Source: Pantoea sp. 18069
Lineage (GTDB): Bacteria > Pseudomonadota > Gammaproteobacteria > Burkholderiales > Burkholderiaceae_C
Assembly: GCF_902706035.1 (NCBI RefSeq)
Contig: NZ_CACSJA010000008.1
Span: 62,001-126,000, forward strand
Length of the DNA: 64,000 bases
Direction of reading: 5' to 3'
Within the stretch, counting starts at the first letter, position 1. Every line of letters begins with the position of its first letter. Below, in pieces: positions 35,682 through 45,574 of the stretch. The position numbers and the translations under genes were made by a program. The notes below the pieces were generated by a model. The model saw only the letters and a program-made list of their open reading frames with translations, did no database searches and was not told the origin of the DNA.

Positions 35682-36646
35682 CCTCCATGGCCCCCGCAAT
35701 CCTGGTGCTGTGCGCGCTCGCCTGCGTGCTGTTCGCGCTCGCGCTCTGGCTGTTTGCGAGCGCCCGGCGCAAGCAGGCGCAGCAGTCCATCCAGAGCACG
35801 CTGCGGCGCAGTCTGGACATACGGCGCGAGCTGCACATCAGCGAGCCTTTGAACCTGCCCGGCGCGGGCGCGCCGACCATGCCGACCCAGGCCCAGCCGG
35901 CGCAGCCCGATGCCTTGCGCCGGCTCAAGGCATATCTGCGCTACAAGGCCTGGGGCATTGCGCCGCGCACGCTGGTGCTGATGGCGCTGGGAGCGCTGGC
36001 GCTGTCGGTGATCGCGGCGCTGCAAGGCGGCGCCGTCATGGGCGCGATGGTGCTGGGGCTGTGCCTGCTGCTGGGCGCGTTCGGCATCTGGCTGCGCCTG
36101 AGCCGGCGCCGCGCCAAGATGCTCACGCAATTGCCCGGTTTTCTCGACAACATGGTGCGGCTGCTGTCCATTGGCAACTCGCTGCCCGCGGCCTTCCAGT
36201 TCGCCAGCAGCAACGTGCCCCAGCCGCTGGGAGCGGCGCTGCAGCATGCGTCGGCCTCGCTCAATGTCTCGCCCGACCTGGGCCAGGCCATGGCGCAACT
36301 CGAGCGCACCTGGGGCCTGCCCGAGTTCGGGCTGCTGGCCGCGGTGTTTCGCATGACCACGCGCTACGGCGGGCGCGCCGACGTGGTGCTCGAGCGCGTG
36401 TCCAGCTATATCCGCGATCGCCAGTCGGCCGAACGCGAGCTGCATGCAATGTCGGCGGAAGTGCGGCTGTCAGCCTGGATTCTGGCGCTGCTGCCCATCG
36501 TGGTCGGCACCATGATCATGCTGCTCAACCAGGGCTACTTCATGCGCATGTGGAACGACGGCATGGGCCAGAAGATGATTCTCGTCGCCGCCGCGCTGCA
36601 GATTTTCGGCTCGTTTTTTCTGTACCGCCTGGCCCGCCTCAAGTAG
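35678..36646 (+). CDS. tadB: Tad inner-membrane platform protein TadB
   Basis: The 322-residue protein has an N-terminal span (ILVLCALACVLFALALWLF), a pair of central spans and a type II secretion F domain (LLSIGNSLPAAFQFAS, then RVSSYIRDRQSAERELHAMS). It forms the inner-membrane platform with TadC. The start overlaps the tadA stop and has AGGGGA upstream. Confidence 0.95.
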   Translation: MTSMAPAILVLCALACVLFALALWLFASARRKQAQQSIQSTLRRSLDIRRELHISEPLNLPGAGAPTMPTQAQPAQPDALRRLKAYLRYKAWGIAPRTLVLMALGALALSVIAALQGGAVMGAMVLGLCLLLGAFGIWLRLSRRRAKMLTQLPGFLDNMVRLLSIGNSLPAAFQFASSNVPQPLGAALQHASASLNVSPDLGQAMAQLERTWGLPEFGLLAAVFRMTTRYGGRADVVLERVSSYIRDRQSAERELHAMSAEVRLSAWILALLPIVVGTMIMLLNQGYFMRMWNDGMGQKMILVAAALQIFGSFFLYRLARLK

Positions 36647-36739
36647 GACGCAAAGCCCCATGCTCACAGAAACCACCACCCCGTTCTTCACGCGACCGCG
36701 CAGCGCCGTGCTGCGGCTTGCCCTTTCCAAGGAGCAGCC

Positions 36740-37735
36740 ATGACGGAGCAGCAACTGTGGATTGCCAGCCTTGCGCTCGCGGCCCTGGGCGTGCTGCTGC
36801 TGGCCGGCGCGCTGGCCTGGCAGCTGCGCCGCTCGGCGCGCGCGGAAGCGCGCGTCGGCGAAATGCTGCACGTGCGCGAAGCCAGCGCGGCGGCGATGGC
36901 CCCCTTTCCCATGCCCGGCGCCCCTGCGCTGTCGGCGAGCGCCGGCGGCGACAAGGCCGAAGCGGCCATGGCGCAATCGGTCGCCAACAGCCTCAGGCCG
37001 CCGGCATGGCTGCAATCGGGTCTGTCCAAAGCGCTGTTCGCCAGCGAAGACCGCAAGCTGATGGAACTGGCGGGCCTGGAAGTCGCGCGCGGCGGCCTGG
37101 TCTACGTGATCAGCCGCGTGGTGCTGGCGCTTTCGCTGCCCCTGCTGGTATTGCTGCTGCTCCAGCCCAAGGGCTTGTATGCGCTGATCTTTGGCTTTCT
37201 TGCCTTTGGCCTCGGAATGATGCTGCCCAAATGGGTGGTGCGCTCCAAGGCCAACAAACGCCGCCAGTGCGTGGTCGACGAGCTGCCGCTGTTTGTAGAC
37301 CTCCTGCGCCTGCTCCAAGGTGTAGGCCTGAGCATTGACCAGAGCATGCAGATTCTCGCGACGGAATTCACGGGCGTGCTGCGTGTGATCGGCAACGAGC
37401 TGGCGCTTGCCAACCGGCTTTACAGCAGCGGCCGCACGCGCGAGCAGTCGCTGCAGCGCCTTGCCTACCTCGGTGCCGATGACGATCTCAGCGCCGTCGT
37501 CAATCTGCTGGTGCAGGTCGACAAGCATGGCGGCGCCGTGCAGGACCCGCTCAAGGAATTCAGCCTGCGCCTGCGCGAAAAGCGCCAGGCGGGCTTCAAG
37601 GAAAAGATAGGAATCATCACCGTCAAGATGACCGGCGTCATGGTGCTGACCCTGCTGCCGGCCCTGCTTGTCATCACGGCGGGCCCGGGCTTCACGGCCG
37701 TCATCCGTTCGCTGTCTTCCATGGGAGGGAAATAG
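36740..37735 (+). CDS. tadC: Tad inner-membrane platform protein TadC
   Basis: The 331-residue GspF-type protein (LLRLLQGVGLSIDQSMQILA, then LREKRQAGFKEKIGIITVKM) partners with TadB. AAGGAG precedes the ATG. The 93-base gap after tadB contains a 27-codon frame (36660-36743) whose stop overlaps this start as ATGA; it has a poor ribosome site and may only serve translational coupling. Confidence 0.95.
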   Translation: MTEQQLWIASLALAALGVLLLAGALAWQLRRSARAEARVGEMLHVREASAAAMAPFPMPGAPALSASAGGDKAEAAMAQSVANSLRPPAWLQSGLSKALFASEDRKLMELAGLEVARGGLVYVISRVVLALSLPLLVLLLLQPKGLYALIFGFLAFGLGMMLPKWVVRSKANKRRQCVVDELPLFVDLLRLLQGVGLSIDQSMQILATEFTGVLRVIGNELALANRLYSSGRTREQSLQRLAYLGADDDLSAVVNLLVQVDKHGGAVQDPLKEFSLRLREKRQAGFKEKIGIITVKMTGVMVLTLLPALLVITAGPGFTAVIRSLSSMGGK

Positions 37736-37738
37736 GCC

Positions 37739-38746
37739 ATGTCGACCAACGCACGCTTTTCGCAGCCGCACCGCACCGCCGCCGGGCTCGCACTCGCGGC
37801 CTGCTCGCTGCTGCTCGCGGGCTGCGCGTCCAAGCCCGCACAAGGCTATGGCGCGGCCGCCGATGCCGGCCTGGCGCTGCAGGCGCAGCAGCAGATGGAA
37901 AAAGCCGAGCAAGCCACGCAGATCGACCCCCAGCAGACCTATCTGAGCCTGATCACGCAAATGCAGCAGGCCAACCAGTGGTATGCCTCGCTTGCACATA
38001 CCGAAGCGTTCGAGCGCCAGCACGGCGCCAGCGCGCAGATGCGGCTGTTGCGCGCCGATGCGCAGCGCAATACCGGCCAGGTGCTGCTCGCCGAGAAGGA
38101 ATACCGCGCGCTGCTGGGCGAGCCGGACAGCACGACCCAGGCCCGCGCCCACCGCGGCCTGGGGCTGCTGCATGCGGGCCACAAACGCTACGCGCAGGCG
38201 GTCGCGCAACTCGAGCGCGCGCGCCAGCTCAACCCCATTGACGCCGACCTGCTCAGCGACCTGGCCTACACCCATATGCTGGACGGCCAGCTGGACGCGG
38301 CATCGCTGCCGATGCTGCAGGCAGCGCAGCTCGCGCCGTCGAATGCGCGTGTCCAGCTGAACCTCGCGCTGTACTGGCTGGCCAGCGGCGCCCAGGACCA
38401 GGCCACGCAACTGCTGGACCGCCTGCGCCAGCCCCCGGCCAGGAACGCCGCGCCGCTGATCGACGACACCTCGTTGCAGACCCTGCAGGCCCAGCTCGCA
38501 ACCATCGCGCAGGCCGTGCAAAACCGTGCAAATGCAGCCGTGCCGCAGGGCCTGGCAGCGCCTGCGCTTGCAGCCTCGGTGGCCGCGCCTGAAAAGCTCA
38601 GAACCATCGTCCTTGACTATCCGCCGCGTGCGCCCGCGGCGGATGCCGGCGCCAGCAATGCCTTGCCAGCGCCAGCGCCCGCCCGCGCGCTCGATGCACC
38701 CACGCTCACGGCAGACCGCAGCCCTGCGCCCGCCCATCCGCAATAA
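37739..38746 (+). CDS. tadD: Tad pilotin-like TPR lipoprotein TadD
   Basis: The 335-residue protein has a lipobox LLAGC (Cys29) and TPR repeats (residues about 90-220, for example GLGLLHAGHKRYAQAVAQLE and PIDADLLSDLAYTHMLDGQL), then an Ala/Pro-rich tail. TadD assists secretin assembly at the outer membrane. It begins three bases after the tadC stop. Confidence 0.92.
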   Translation: MSTNARFSQPHRTAAGLALAACSLLLAGCASKPAQGYGAAADAGLALQAQQQMEKAEQATQIDPQQTYLSLITQMQQANQWYASLAHTEAFERQHGASAQMRLLRADAQRNTGQVLLAEKEYRALLGEPDSTTQARAHRGLGLLHAGHKRYAQAVAQLERARQLNPIDADLLSDLAYTHMLDGQLDAASLPMLQAAQLAPSNARVQLNLALYWLASGAQDQATQLLDRLRQPPARNAAPLIDDTSLQTLQAQLATIAQAVQNRANAAVPQGLAAPALAASVAAPEKLRTIVLDYPPRAPAADAGASNALPAPAPARALDAPTLTADRSPAPAHPQ

Positions 38747-38755
38747 GGAAGCACC

Positions 38756-39181
38756 ATGATGTCCCATTTCGCATCCCATACGCGCCGCCTCTGCACGCCG
38801 ATGGCGGCGCTGCTGCTGGGGCTGGCTTTCGCCAGCGCAGCCCATGCCCAGGTGGACCCGGCTGACCGCACCGTCGCCTCCGTGGAAGTGGCGCAGCCCA
38901 GCCCCATTGAGGCCGGCAGCCTTGCGCAGCCCTCCCCCGCAGTGGCCCAGGCTGCTGTTCAGGCACCCAATGCCGTTCAGCCCCTGCCCCTGCGCGTCAG
39001 AAGAATCGACATAGGCAGCGCCACGGAGGCGCTCTGGGACATGCAGCGCGCCTCGCCCGGCGTACACCCGCGCAGCATCGATGGCGAGCAGGCCAGCCGC
39101 AGCTATCAGCGCTATCTCAAGAGTTTCGAGACCACCATTCCGGAGCACTACAGCACCGGCCTGGGCGTCGCGACGAAGTAA
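38756..39181 (+). CDS. DUF3613 domain protein
   Basis: The 141-residue exported protein (signal peptide ending ASAAHAQ) has the DUF3613 pattern IDIGSATEALWDMQRASPG followed by EQASRSYQRYLKSFE near its C-terminus. DUF3613 genes are typical of Tad loci in Burkholderiales, between tadD and tadE. Function unknown; the periplasmic location and position suggest a structural or chaperone part in the pilus machine. Confidence 0.85.
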   Translation: MMSHFASHTRRLCTPMAALLLGLAFASAAHAQVDPADRTVASVEVAQPSPIEAGSLAQPSPAVAQAAVQAPNAVQPLPLRVRRIDIGSATEALWDMQRASPGVHPRSIDGEQASRSYQRYLKSFETTIPEHYSTGLGVATK

Positions 39182-39211
39182 GCGCGCCTCATCCAAATGA
39201 AGGATCACGCC

Positions 39212-39718
39212 ATGCCATTGCCACCACGAACCTCTGCCCCGCCACGCCGGCAGCGTGGTGTCTATGCGCTGGAATGGGCGCTGGTCTTCATCGTGTTTTT
39301 CATGCTGCTCTACGCCATCCTGAGCTTCGGCCTGGGCTTTCTGGTGCGCGAATCGATGCAATGGGCCGTCGAGGACGGCGCGCGCGCGGCGCTGCAATTC
39401 AAGACCTCCCGCACCGATCGCCAGGCGCGCGCACTGGCCGTCGTGAAGAACAACCTGGACTGGCTGCCTGCGCAGCTCAAGGGCACGATAGACAGCAACT
39501 TCAGTTTCATGGTCTGCGAACTCAATAACAACGCGAATTGCCCCGAAGACCTGGTCTGCGACCTCGACAAGAACGCTCCCTGCATGGTGCAGGTACGGCT
39601 GACGCTGCCGTACGCACAGCACGCTTTCACCCCATCGCTGACGATGGGCCTGCTCGAAGTCGCAATGCCCGATCTGCAGGCGCAGGCCCAGATCGTCGTC
39701 GATCAGAAGGGGTTCTGA
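39212..39718 (+). CDS. tadE: TadE-type pseudopilin
   Basis: The 168-residue protein has a prepilin-like N-terminus (QRG|VYALEWALVFIVFFMLLYAI) with Glu at +5, then a periplasmic domain with four cysteines. It is a minor pilin processed by TadV. ATG 39212 is preferred because AAGGA lies seven bases upstream; an earlier ATG at 39197 has none. Confidence 0.88.
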   Translation: MPLPPRTSAPPRRQRGVYALEWALVFIVFFMLLYAILSFGLGFLVRESMQWAVEDGARAALQFKTSRTDRQARALAVVKNNLDWLPAQLKGTIDSNFSFMVCELNNNANCPEDLVCDLDKNAPCMVQVRLTLPYAQHAFTPSLTMGLLEVAMPDLQAQAQIVVDQKGF

Positions 39719-39719
39719 C

Positions 39720-40322
39720 ATGCGCCACACCTCCGATTGCATTCCATCGTTTCCGCGCGGAGCACAGCATTCCCTCGCCCCTTCGACGGGCCCGGAACTC
39801 AGGACGAACGCCCCCACTACCGTTCGCCCTGAGCTTGTCGAAGGGCGTTTTGCGCCAGGGCGCTCAAAGCGAAGCGGCTTCATGCCCCCGCCCTTTCGCC
39901 TGCAACGCGGCATTGCGGCCCTGGAATTCGCCTTGCTGGCGCTGTTCGTGATGCTGCCGATCTTTCTCGGCATATTCGTCTTCTGGGAAGTGCTGCAGAC
40001 GCAGCAGGTGGTCACGCGCGCCACGGGGGATGGGGCACGGCAGGTATCCCGCATGCTGCACGCACCGAAATCCGATGGCACAGCCCATTCGCAAACGGAA
40101 GCACTCGAAGCCGCGCAAACGTCCATCAGAGCAGCATTGCGCAGCCATCTGGGCAACGCGGCGAACCCCACGGTCACGTTGGACGGCACAGGGGCCTTGA
40201 CCCTGAACGTCACCTACGCGCGCCCGGCGCTGCTGGGCAGCGCGGGTGGGCTGAACTTCATCGAGCCCGAGACCATCCAGGCCCGCAGCGTCATCCAGTA
40301 CGCCGTGGACACCCCGCCATGA
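39720..40322 (+). CDS. TadF/TadE-type minor pseudopilin
   Basis: The pilin-like part is QRG|IAALEFALLALFVMLPIFLG followed by a periplasmic domain of about 115 residues. The frame opens at 39720, but its first 54 codons consist largely of a translated REP-like repeat (PELRTNAPTTVRPELVEGRF). If translation starts at ATG 39882 (MPPPFRLQRG) the protein has 146 residues, the usual size. Neither ATG has a good ribosome site. The stop overlaps the tadG upstream frame. Confidence 0.82.
   Translation: MRHTSDCIPSFPRGAQHSLAPSTGPELRTNAPTTVRPELVEGRFAPGRSKRSGFMPPPFRLQRGIAALEFALLALFVMLPIFLGIFVFWEVLQTQQVVTRATGDGARQVSRMLHAPKSDGTAHSQTEALEAAQTSIRAALRSHLGNAANPTVTLDGTGALTLNVTYARPALLGSAGGLNFIEPETIQARSVIQYAVDTPP
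39779..39845. repeat. REP-like inverted repeat inside the TadF-like reading frame
   Basis: CCCTTCGAC...CTCAGGACGAACG pairs with CGTTCGCCCTGAG...GTCGAAGGG. It is the same family as 13469-13515 and 13689-13735, and here lies within the 5' end of an open pseudopilin frame without breaking it. Confidence 0.85.
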
Positions 40323-40339
40323 AACCGGAGGAACCCGCT

Positions 40340-42601
40340 ATGCAACCGATGGTTTTCCCACATGCCGCGCGCCTGGGCCGTTACGCCAAGGCACGCCCGG
40401 CCACGCAACGCGGCAGCCTGCTGATCCAGTTCGCGGTGTTTCTCTCCGTCACTGTACTGATTCTGGGCGTCGTCGATCTGGGCTATTCGTTCTACGCCAA
40501 GCGGGATCTGCAGCGCATTGCGGATCTCGCGGCGATTGAGGCAGTGCAGGGGATTGGTCCGCCGAATGACAACGCGACCTGTGTTGCTGCCGGCGCCCAG
40601 AGTGTCGAGTCGAACTGGCCCTCACCGATCAGCCCTTTAACCAAGAGCGTGGTCTGCGGCGAATGGAATGCGGCGAAATACGCCGCGCCGCGCCATTTCC
40701 TCGGCCATACAACCGACACCACGGCCGCGCAGGTGGTGCTCGAAGGCGACTCGCCGCGGTTTATCCCCGGTCCCTGGAGCCGTCGCGTGCGCGCCGAAGC
40801 CATTGCCCAGCGCACCGATCCCACTACCTCCTTCCAGATTGGCTCGCAGCTGCTGAATCTCAACAACGATGCGCCTTTGGGTCGCGTGCTGACGCTGATC
40901 GGCCTTGATGCCGACAAACTGACGGTGCTCGATGCCAACGGTCTGGTGAATGGCAAGATTTCACCGTCAGGCCTGCTCAAGGCTCTGGGCATCGACCTGG
41001 GGATTGAAGGGCTGGCTGTGCTCACGCCGCAGCAATTGGCCGACCTCAATAATCTGTCCCTGTTGCAAATCCTTGATGCATCGCTGGAAGTCATTTCCGA
41101 CGACACGCTGACAGCCGATGTGCGTGCCGCCATCGATGTCATCAAGGATCTGAAAATCGACGGTGTGCGACTGCTCGACACCAAGATCCCCTTGCTTGGA
41201 GATTCGAGCACCGGCACACCGGGCATTTTCACGTTCCTGTCGCTGGGCAAGACCACGTCGCCCAACGCCGCTGCGCTCGATACCCAGATCGGCATTGGCG
41301 CCGTGCTGAACACGGCCATCATGATCGCCGCCAATGGCCATGCACTGCAGGTCAAGGACACGTCGCTGCTCAACACCGTCAAGCTCGGACTGACCGTCGT
41401 CGAACCCCCAACCATCGTGATCGGCCGCGGCACCGTAGGCAACAGCGCCCAGGTCCGACTCAATCTTGACATCGACTCCAAAGGGCTTCCGCTGCTGGGC
41501 AACTTGCTCGATACGCTGGGCGTGCGCATCAACTTGCCGATCAAGATCGACGGCGTAAGCGCCGATGGAATGCTCAATGAAGACAATGGCGTGAACTGCC
41601 GCAGCAACCCGCCTTCGCTCAATGTTGATGTGGCATCGCGGCTCGCCAAGATCACCATCGGCCATCCGGAGCTGAGCCCCAATGACCCGAGCAACCTCCT
41701 GATCAAGACACCGCTGTCGCTGAACGTGCGCGGCCCGATCAACGTGAGCGTTCTGCAGGCGAACGACGAAACACTGCTGGACATTGCCAAGGACCAGTCC
41801 AAATGGACACAGGCGAATCCGCTACTGCTGGGCGATACCGTGGGCGCACTGACCGATGCAGTGTTCCAGTTGCTGGGTGGCCTGTTCTCGCCGCCCATCA
41901 TGAACGCCAGCTGGCAGGGTATGAGCACCGATGGCACGGCCACGCAGACCCAGGACGCCCAGATCGAAGCGCTTGCAAAACTCTATCTCGAAGAGACCAA
42001 GGTCAACGGCTTCTACAAGATCGATCCCGCGATCAATCTGCTGCTCAATGGCCGCGGCATCGAAGGCACCGACGGCTACCTGGGAAAACTCGTCAATACG
42101 AACTTCACTTTCAGCAACGCAATCCCCAAGAGCTGCCTGCTGGTCATCTGTGCGCCCAGCGAATGGGGCAGCGGCACTTTCTCGCAGGCTTTCAAGGCCT
42201 ATACGAGCACCACTTACGGCGTGCTTGATCTCGTAGGAATCAGCACCTTGGGCAATGGTTACACCAGTTGTGCGGGACTGCTGACATCCCTGCTGGCATG
42301 GAATTCCTGCGTTCTGTCGAATCTGAACAACCTGCTCAAGAAGCAAAGCACCCACGTGAACCTGACCGATGCCAACGCCCTGGTCGACTCGCTGAAAAAC
42401 ACCGCCACCAGCAGCGTGACCTGCAACGGCGCGCTGTGCGTGCTGCTCAAACCCATTCTGAACCCGCTCAAGGGGCTGCTCAATGGCGTAGGCCAGGCCC
42501 TGCTCTCGCCGCTGCTGAACAACGTATTGGGCCTGGAACTGGGCCGCAACGAAGTCAAGGCACTGGACATCAACTGCAATTCGGCCGAACTGGTGTTTTG
42601 A
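40340..42601 (+). CDS. tadG: TadG-like large pseudopilin/pilus assembly protein
   Basis: The 753-residue protein has the TadG N-terminus ([20 protein letters not shown], then [17 protein letters not shown]) and a long periplasmic region with no clear domain, rich in [16 protein letters not shown] leucine repeats and several cysteine pairs. The start is set by GGAGGA seven bases before ATG 40340; an upstream ATG at 40319 overlaps the previous stop. TadG links the pilus base to the envelope and is processed like TadE. Confidence 0.9.
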   Translation: MQPMVFPHAARLGRYAKARPATQRGSLLIQFAVFLSVTVLILGVVDLGYSFYAKRDLQRIADLAAIEAVQGIGPPNDNATCVAAGAQSVESNWPSPISPLTKSVVCGEWNAAKYAAPRHFLGHTTDTTAAQVVLEGDSPRFIPGPWSRRVRAEAIAQRTDPTTSFQIGSQLLNLNNDAPLGRVLTLIGLDADKLTVLDANGLVNGKISPSGLLKALGIDLGIEGLAVLTPQQLADLNNLSLLQILDASLEVISDDTLTADVRAAIDVIKDLKIDGVRLLDTKIPLLGDSSTGTPGIFTFLSLGKTTSPNAAALDTQIGIGAVLNTAIMIAANGHALQVKDTSLLNTVKLGLTVVEPPTIVIGRGTVGNSAQVRLNLDIDSKGLPLLGNLLDTLGVRINLPIKIDGVSADGMLNEDNGVNCRSNPPSLNVDVASRLAKITIGHPELSPNDPSNLLIKTPLSLNVRGPINVSVLQANDETLLDIAKDQSKWTQANPLLLGDTVGALTDAVFQLLGGLFSPPIMNASWQGMSTDGTATQTQDAQIEALAKLYLEETKVNGFYKIDPAINLLLNGRGIEGTDGYLGKLVNTNFTFSNAIPKSCLLVICAPSEWGSGTFSQAFKAYTSTTYGVLDLVGISTLGNGYTSCAGLLTSLLAWNSCVLSNLNNLLKKQSTHVNLTDANALVDSLKNTATSSVTCNGALCVLLKPILNPLKGLLNGVGQALLSPLLNNVLGLELGRNEVKALDINCNSAELVF

Positions 42602-42644
42602 CAGCAATGCGCACCAACCTGCATGGACAACAAGGAAAAGTACA

Positions 42645-44075
42645 GTGAATCAGAGTGATTTGGTCATCTACGTCTGGGAAGGCCAAGCCGATATAGCGGA
42701 ACGGGTAGAACGTTGCATGCTCAGCATGGATGTGGAAGTCGTGCGCGCCGATGGACTGAATCTGCCGCCGGCTTCGACCGTGGGCCAGAACGCGATTTCG
42801 GTCGTGAGCGTCTCGGTGCTCGAAGGCGCGCGCTTCAGCCGCCAGCATGTCGAAGGTACGTTTGGCGGCATGCCGGTGCTGTGGGTCAGCTCCAACCTGC
42901 GCGGCGCGAGCGCGGGCAGCTATGCGACGGAGTACTCGCATGTGCTGCCGTTCGACTTCACCGGCGCGGAACTGCGCGCGATGCTGGCGCGCATTCTTCA
43001 GCGTCTGCAGAGCTCGCACAACCAGCCCCAGCGCTCGGATGACATCATCGCCGTCGCCGATTGCATGCTGAGCCTGCTCAATGACGTCGACACTTTCGCC
43101 GACTGCGAGCACAGCGTGCTCATCAGCGGCGAGACCGGCACCGGCAAGGAGCGCATCGCCGAGCGGCTGCATGTGCGCAACACCCACTATGGCCAGGGGC
43201 CGTTCGTCGTGGTCAACTGCGGTGCGATTCCCGATGGCCTGTTCGAGTCCCTGTTCTTCGGCCATGCCAAAGGCTCGTTCACCGGCGCCGTGACGGCCCA
43301 CAAGGGCTTTTTCGAGCAGGCCAGCGGCGGCACGCTGTTCCTCGACGAAATCGCCGACCTGCCGCTGTACCAGCAGGTCAAGCTGCTGCGCGTGCTCGAG
43401 GAGCGCACCGTCACGCGACTCGGCTCGGCCACGCCCGTGCGGCTCGATTTCCGGCTCGTGGCCGCGACCAACAAGCCGCTGCGCGAGCAGGTGCATGCCG
43501 GGCGCTTTCGCGCCGACCTGTTCTTTCGCCTCGCGGTGATCGAGCTGCAGATGCCCAGCCTCGAGGAGCGCGGCGAAGCCGACAAGCTCGCGATCTTCTC
43601 GAGCATCCTGCACAAGGTGGTCGGCGAGGAAATGCTGGCCACGCTCGGCGAGCCGCCCTTCTTCATTCTCGACGCGGTGGCGCAGATGTACTTTCCGGGC
43701 AATGTGCGCGAGCTGCGCAATCTGACCGAACGCATAGGCGTTGCCGCGCGCCAGACGCAGGACTGGCTTGCGGGCGGCGCGACCGAGCGCATCCTGCGCC
43801 AGGCGCAAAGCCTGTCGGCCGTCACTTTCCCGCTGCAGACCAGCAGCGAGCCGGTGCCGGCCAGCCGCTCCAACTGGGACCAGGAAGAGCGCAACCGCAT
43901 CATCGCCGCGCTGAGCGCCCACGACTGGAAACGGCAGCCCACGGCCGACCAGTTGGGCATCAGCCGCAAGGTGCTGTGGGAAAAGATGCGCAAGTACCAG
44001 ATCAGCAACGGCGAGCCCGAAGTGCCGCTGTCGGTGTGCATACCTTTGGAAGCCGAGGACGAACTCGAAAAGTGA
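42645..44075 (+). CDS. Sigma-54-dependent transcriptional activator
   Basis: The 476-residue regulator has a receiver-shaped N-terminal domain (residues 1-130), a AAA+ domain with Walker A GETGTGKE and the sigma-54 contact loop GSFTGA (canonical GAFTGA), [10 protein letters not shown] as Walker B, R-finger region [12 protein letters not shown], and a Fis-type helix-turn-helix ([20 protein letters not shown]). The expected phospho-acceptor Asp at the end of strand 3 is not seen ([12 protein letters not shown]), so control may be by protein contact instead of phosphorylation. Start GTG 42645 has AAGGA eight bases upstream. It lies in the Tad operon and could drive the sigma-54 promoter at 16933. 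Confidence 0.92.
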   Translation: MNQSDLVIYVWEGQADIAERVERCMLSMDVEVVRADGLNLPPASTVGQNAISVVSVSVLEGARFSRQHVEGTFGGMPVLWVSSNLRGASAGSYATEYSHVLPFDFTGAELRAMLARILQRLQSSHNQPQRSDDIIAVADCMLSLLNDVDTFADCEHSVLISGETGTGKERIAERLHVRNTHYGQGPFVVVNCGAIPDGLFESLFFGHAKGSFTGAVTAHKGFFEQASGGTLFLDEIADLPLYQQVKLLRVLEERTVTRLGSATPVRLDFRLVAATNKPLREQVHAGRFRADLFFRLAVIELQMPSLEERGEADKLAIFSSILHKVVGEEMLATLGEPPFFILDAVAQMYFPGNVRELRNLTERIGVAARQTQDWLAGGATERILRQAQSLSAVTFPLQTSSEPVPASRSNWDQEERNRIIAALSAHDWKRQPTADQLGISRKVLWEKMRKYQISNGEPEVPLSVCIPLEAEDELEK

Positions 44076-44130
44076 CCCGATGCGCCTCCCGCTCGGGCAC
44101 ACCCGGGCCTGTCTCTGCAAATTTCACCCC

Positions 44131-45408
44131 ATGCAAAAACCTCTGATCGTTTTCGTCGGCGCCGTCTATCCCAGCCAGTACACCCTGCTGTGCAGCCACA
44201 TGCGCGCCAGCGGCATGGCCGACAGCTGGTTCATGACCACGCCGGGCCACAAGGCAAAGCATGAAAAGGACTGCGACCACCTGTTGTCCTTCCAGCCCGA
44301 TGGCAAGATCGTCGGCCCGCAAAGCTATTACTATTCCGGCAAGGTCGAGCGCTCGGCGCGCATCTGCCGCGGCGTGCTCAAGGCGCTCAAGGCGTTCGAG
44401 AAGGCGCAAGGCCGGCGCATCGACGTGGTGGTCGCGCACTCGCTGTGGGGCGCGCCCAACTGGCTGTATGACGAGCTGGACGCAGCCATCGTCAGCTACA
44501 TCGAGTTTCCGAGCTACCGCACCCACGGCTGCGATGCAACCTATCCGCCGGACGAAGCCCAGCGGCTGGCCGACCGCAACACCGAAATGCTGCACTTTCA
44601 CCAGGTGCTGCGCAGCGACCTGACGATCGTGCCCAGCGCCCATGCGCGCTCTATGTTTCCACCGCTGCTGCAGGACCGCATCGCGGTGCAGTTCGAAGGC
44701 TTCGACATCCAGCCGCCGCTGCGCAAGAGCGCCGAGGCCGCGGCGGACGGCCAGCCGTTCACCATCGCGTTCTCGGCGCGCGATCTGTCGAGCGCCAAAG
44801 GCTTTGAAACCTATATGCGACTCGTGGACCGCATGGTGCGCGAAGGCGATGCAAAGGACACGCGCTTTATAGCCATCGGCGACCCCGCGGCCGCAACCTA
44901 TGGCTACGAGCAACAATGGGTCGAGCGCCGCTATGGCGGCAAGGTCGCGAGTTTTCGCGACCATCTGCTCAAGGTCTATCCTGGCGCGCAGGTCGTCGAG
45001 TTTCCAGGGCGCCTGCCCTATGCGCAATTCGCCGAAATGCTCGCGGGCGTGGACCTGTTCCTCTATCCGCTGCGCCATGGCGTGGCGAACTGGGGCCTGA
45101 TGGAAATCCTCGCGCGCGGCGGCTGCGTCATCGGCTCCAACTGGGGCTTCACTCCAGAGCTGGTACAGCACGATGTCAACGGGCTGCTGCTGCCCGACAA
45201 CGACGACGCCTGGATCGAAGCGATACGCGCGCTGCGCGCCGACCCGCCGCGGCGCGCGCGCTATGCCAAGGCCGCGCAGGAGACGGGCCGGCAGTACCAC
45301 ATCTCGAATATCGCACCGCGCTTCATGGCGCTGTTCGAGCGCGCGATGGGCCAGCGACGCGCTCCGCTGATCACGGCGGCGAAAGGCCCGCTGGCCGGCC
45401 CGGCGTAG
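44131..45408 (+). CDS. Glycosyltransferase family 4-like protein
   Basis: The 425-residue cytoplasmic protein (MQKPLIVFVGAVYPSQYTLL) shows a GT-B fold with the C-terminal nucleotide-sugar motif region LFLYPLRHGVANWGLMEILA, then GCVIGSNWGFTPELVQHDVNG. It is the last gene of the Tad block, 55 bases after the activator, so it may glycosylate pilin or make a surface polysaccharide. The acceptor is unknown. Its stop abuts an IS605-type end. Confidence 0.82.
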   Translation: MQKPLIVFVGAVYPSQYTLLCSHMRASGMADSWFMTTPGHKAKHEKDCDHLLSFQPDGKIVGPQSYYYSGKVERSARICRGVLKALKAFEKAQGRRIDVVVAHSLWGAPNWLYDELDAAIVSYIEFPSYRTHGCDATYPPDEAQRLADRNTEMLHFHQVLRSDLTIVPSAHARSMFPPLLQDRIAVQFEGFDIQPPLRKSAEAAADGQPFTIAFSARDLSSAKGFETYMRLVDRMVREGDAKDTRFIAIGDPAAATYGYEQQWVERRYGGKVASFRDHLLKVYPGAQVVEFPGRLPYAQFAEMLAGVDLFLYPLRHGVANWGLMEILARGGCVIGSNWGFTPELVQHDVNGLLLPDNDDAWIEAIRALRADPPRRARYAKAAQETGRQYHISNIAPRFMALFERAMGQRRAPLITAAKGPLAGPA

Positions 45409-45573
45409 TTGACATCCTCTCCCACCTTGGCCGAGGCCACCGCTTGCGTGGGAAGGAGGGAGATTCCTGCTGCGCTACGCATGAGTTACCTCTTGCATAG
45501 CCGCTTCGGCGGGTTCCTGCTTCATTGAGGCGGTTGCACCGCAGTCTTGGACTGCGGCCAGAGCCTTCCTCGC
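45409..45573 (-). mobile_element. IS200/IS605-type right end with omega-RNA-like sequence, no tnpB
   Basis: Read on the minus strand, the segment has GCAGGAACCCGCCGAAGCGG, GCGTAGCGCAGCAGGAATC, then a stem rich in CTCC...GGGAGAGG and the terminal GATGTCAAC. This is the layout I associate with the 3' end of tnpB elements (omega-RNA plus right end). No tnpA or tnpB frame is present. It lies directly between the glycosyltransferase stop and the toxin-candidate stop. Family assignment rests on remembered pattern, not alignment. Confidence 0.5.
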
Positions 45574-45574
45574 T

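Noticed and set aside
36470..40213. 1247-codon minus-strand open frame across the Tad genes
   Set aside because: It covers several conserved plus-strand genes and has no recognisable domain.
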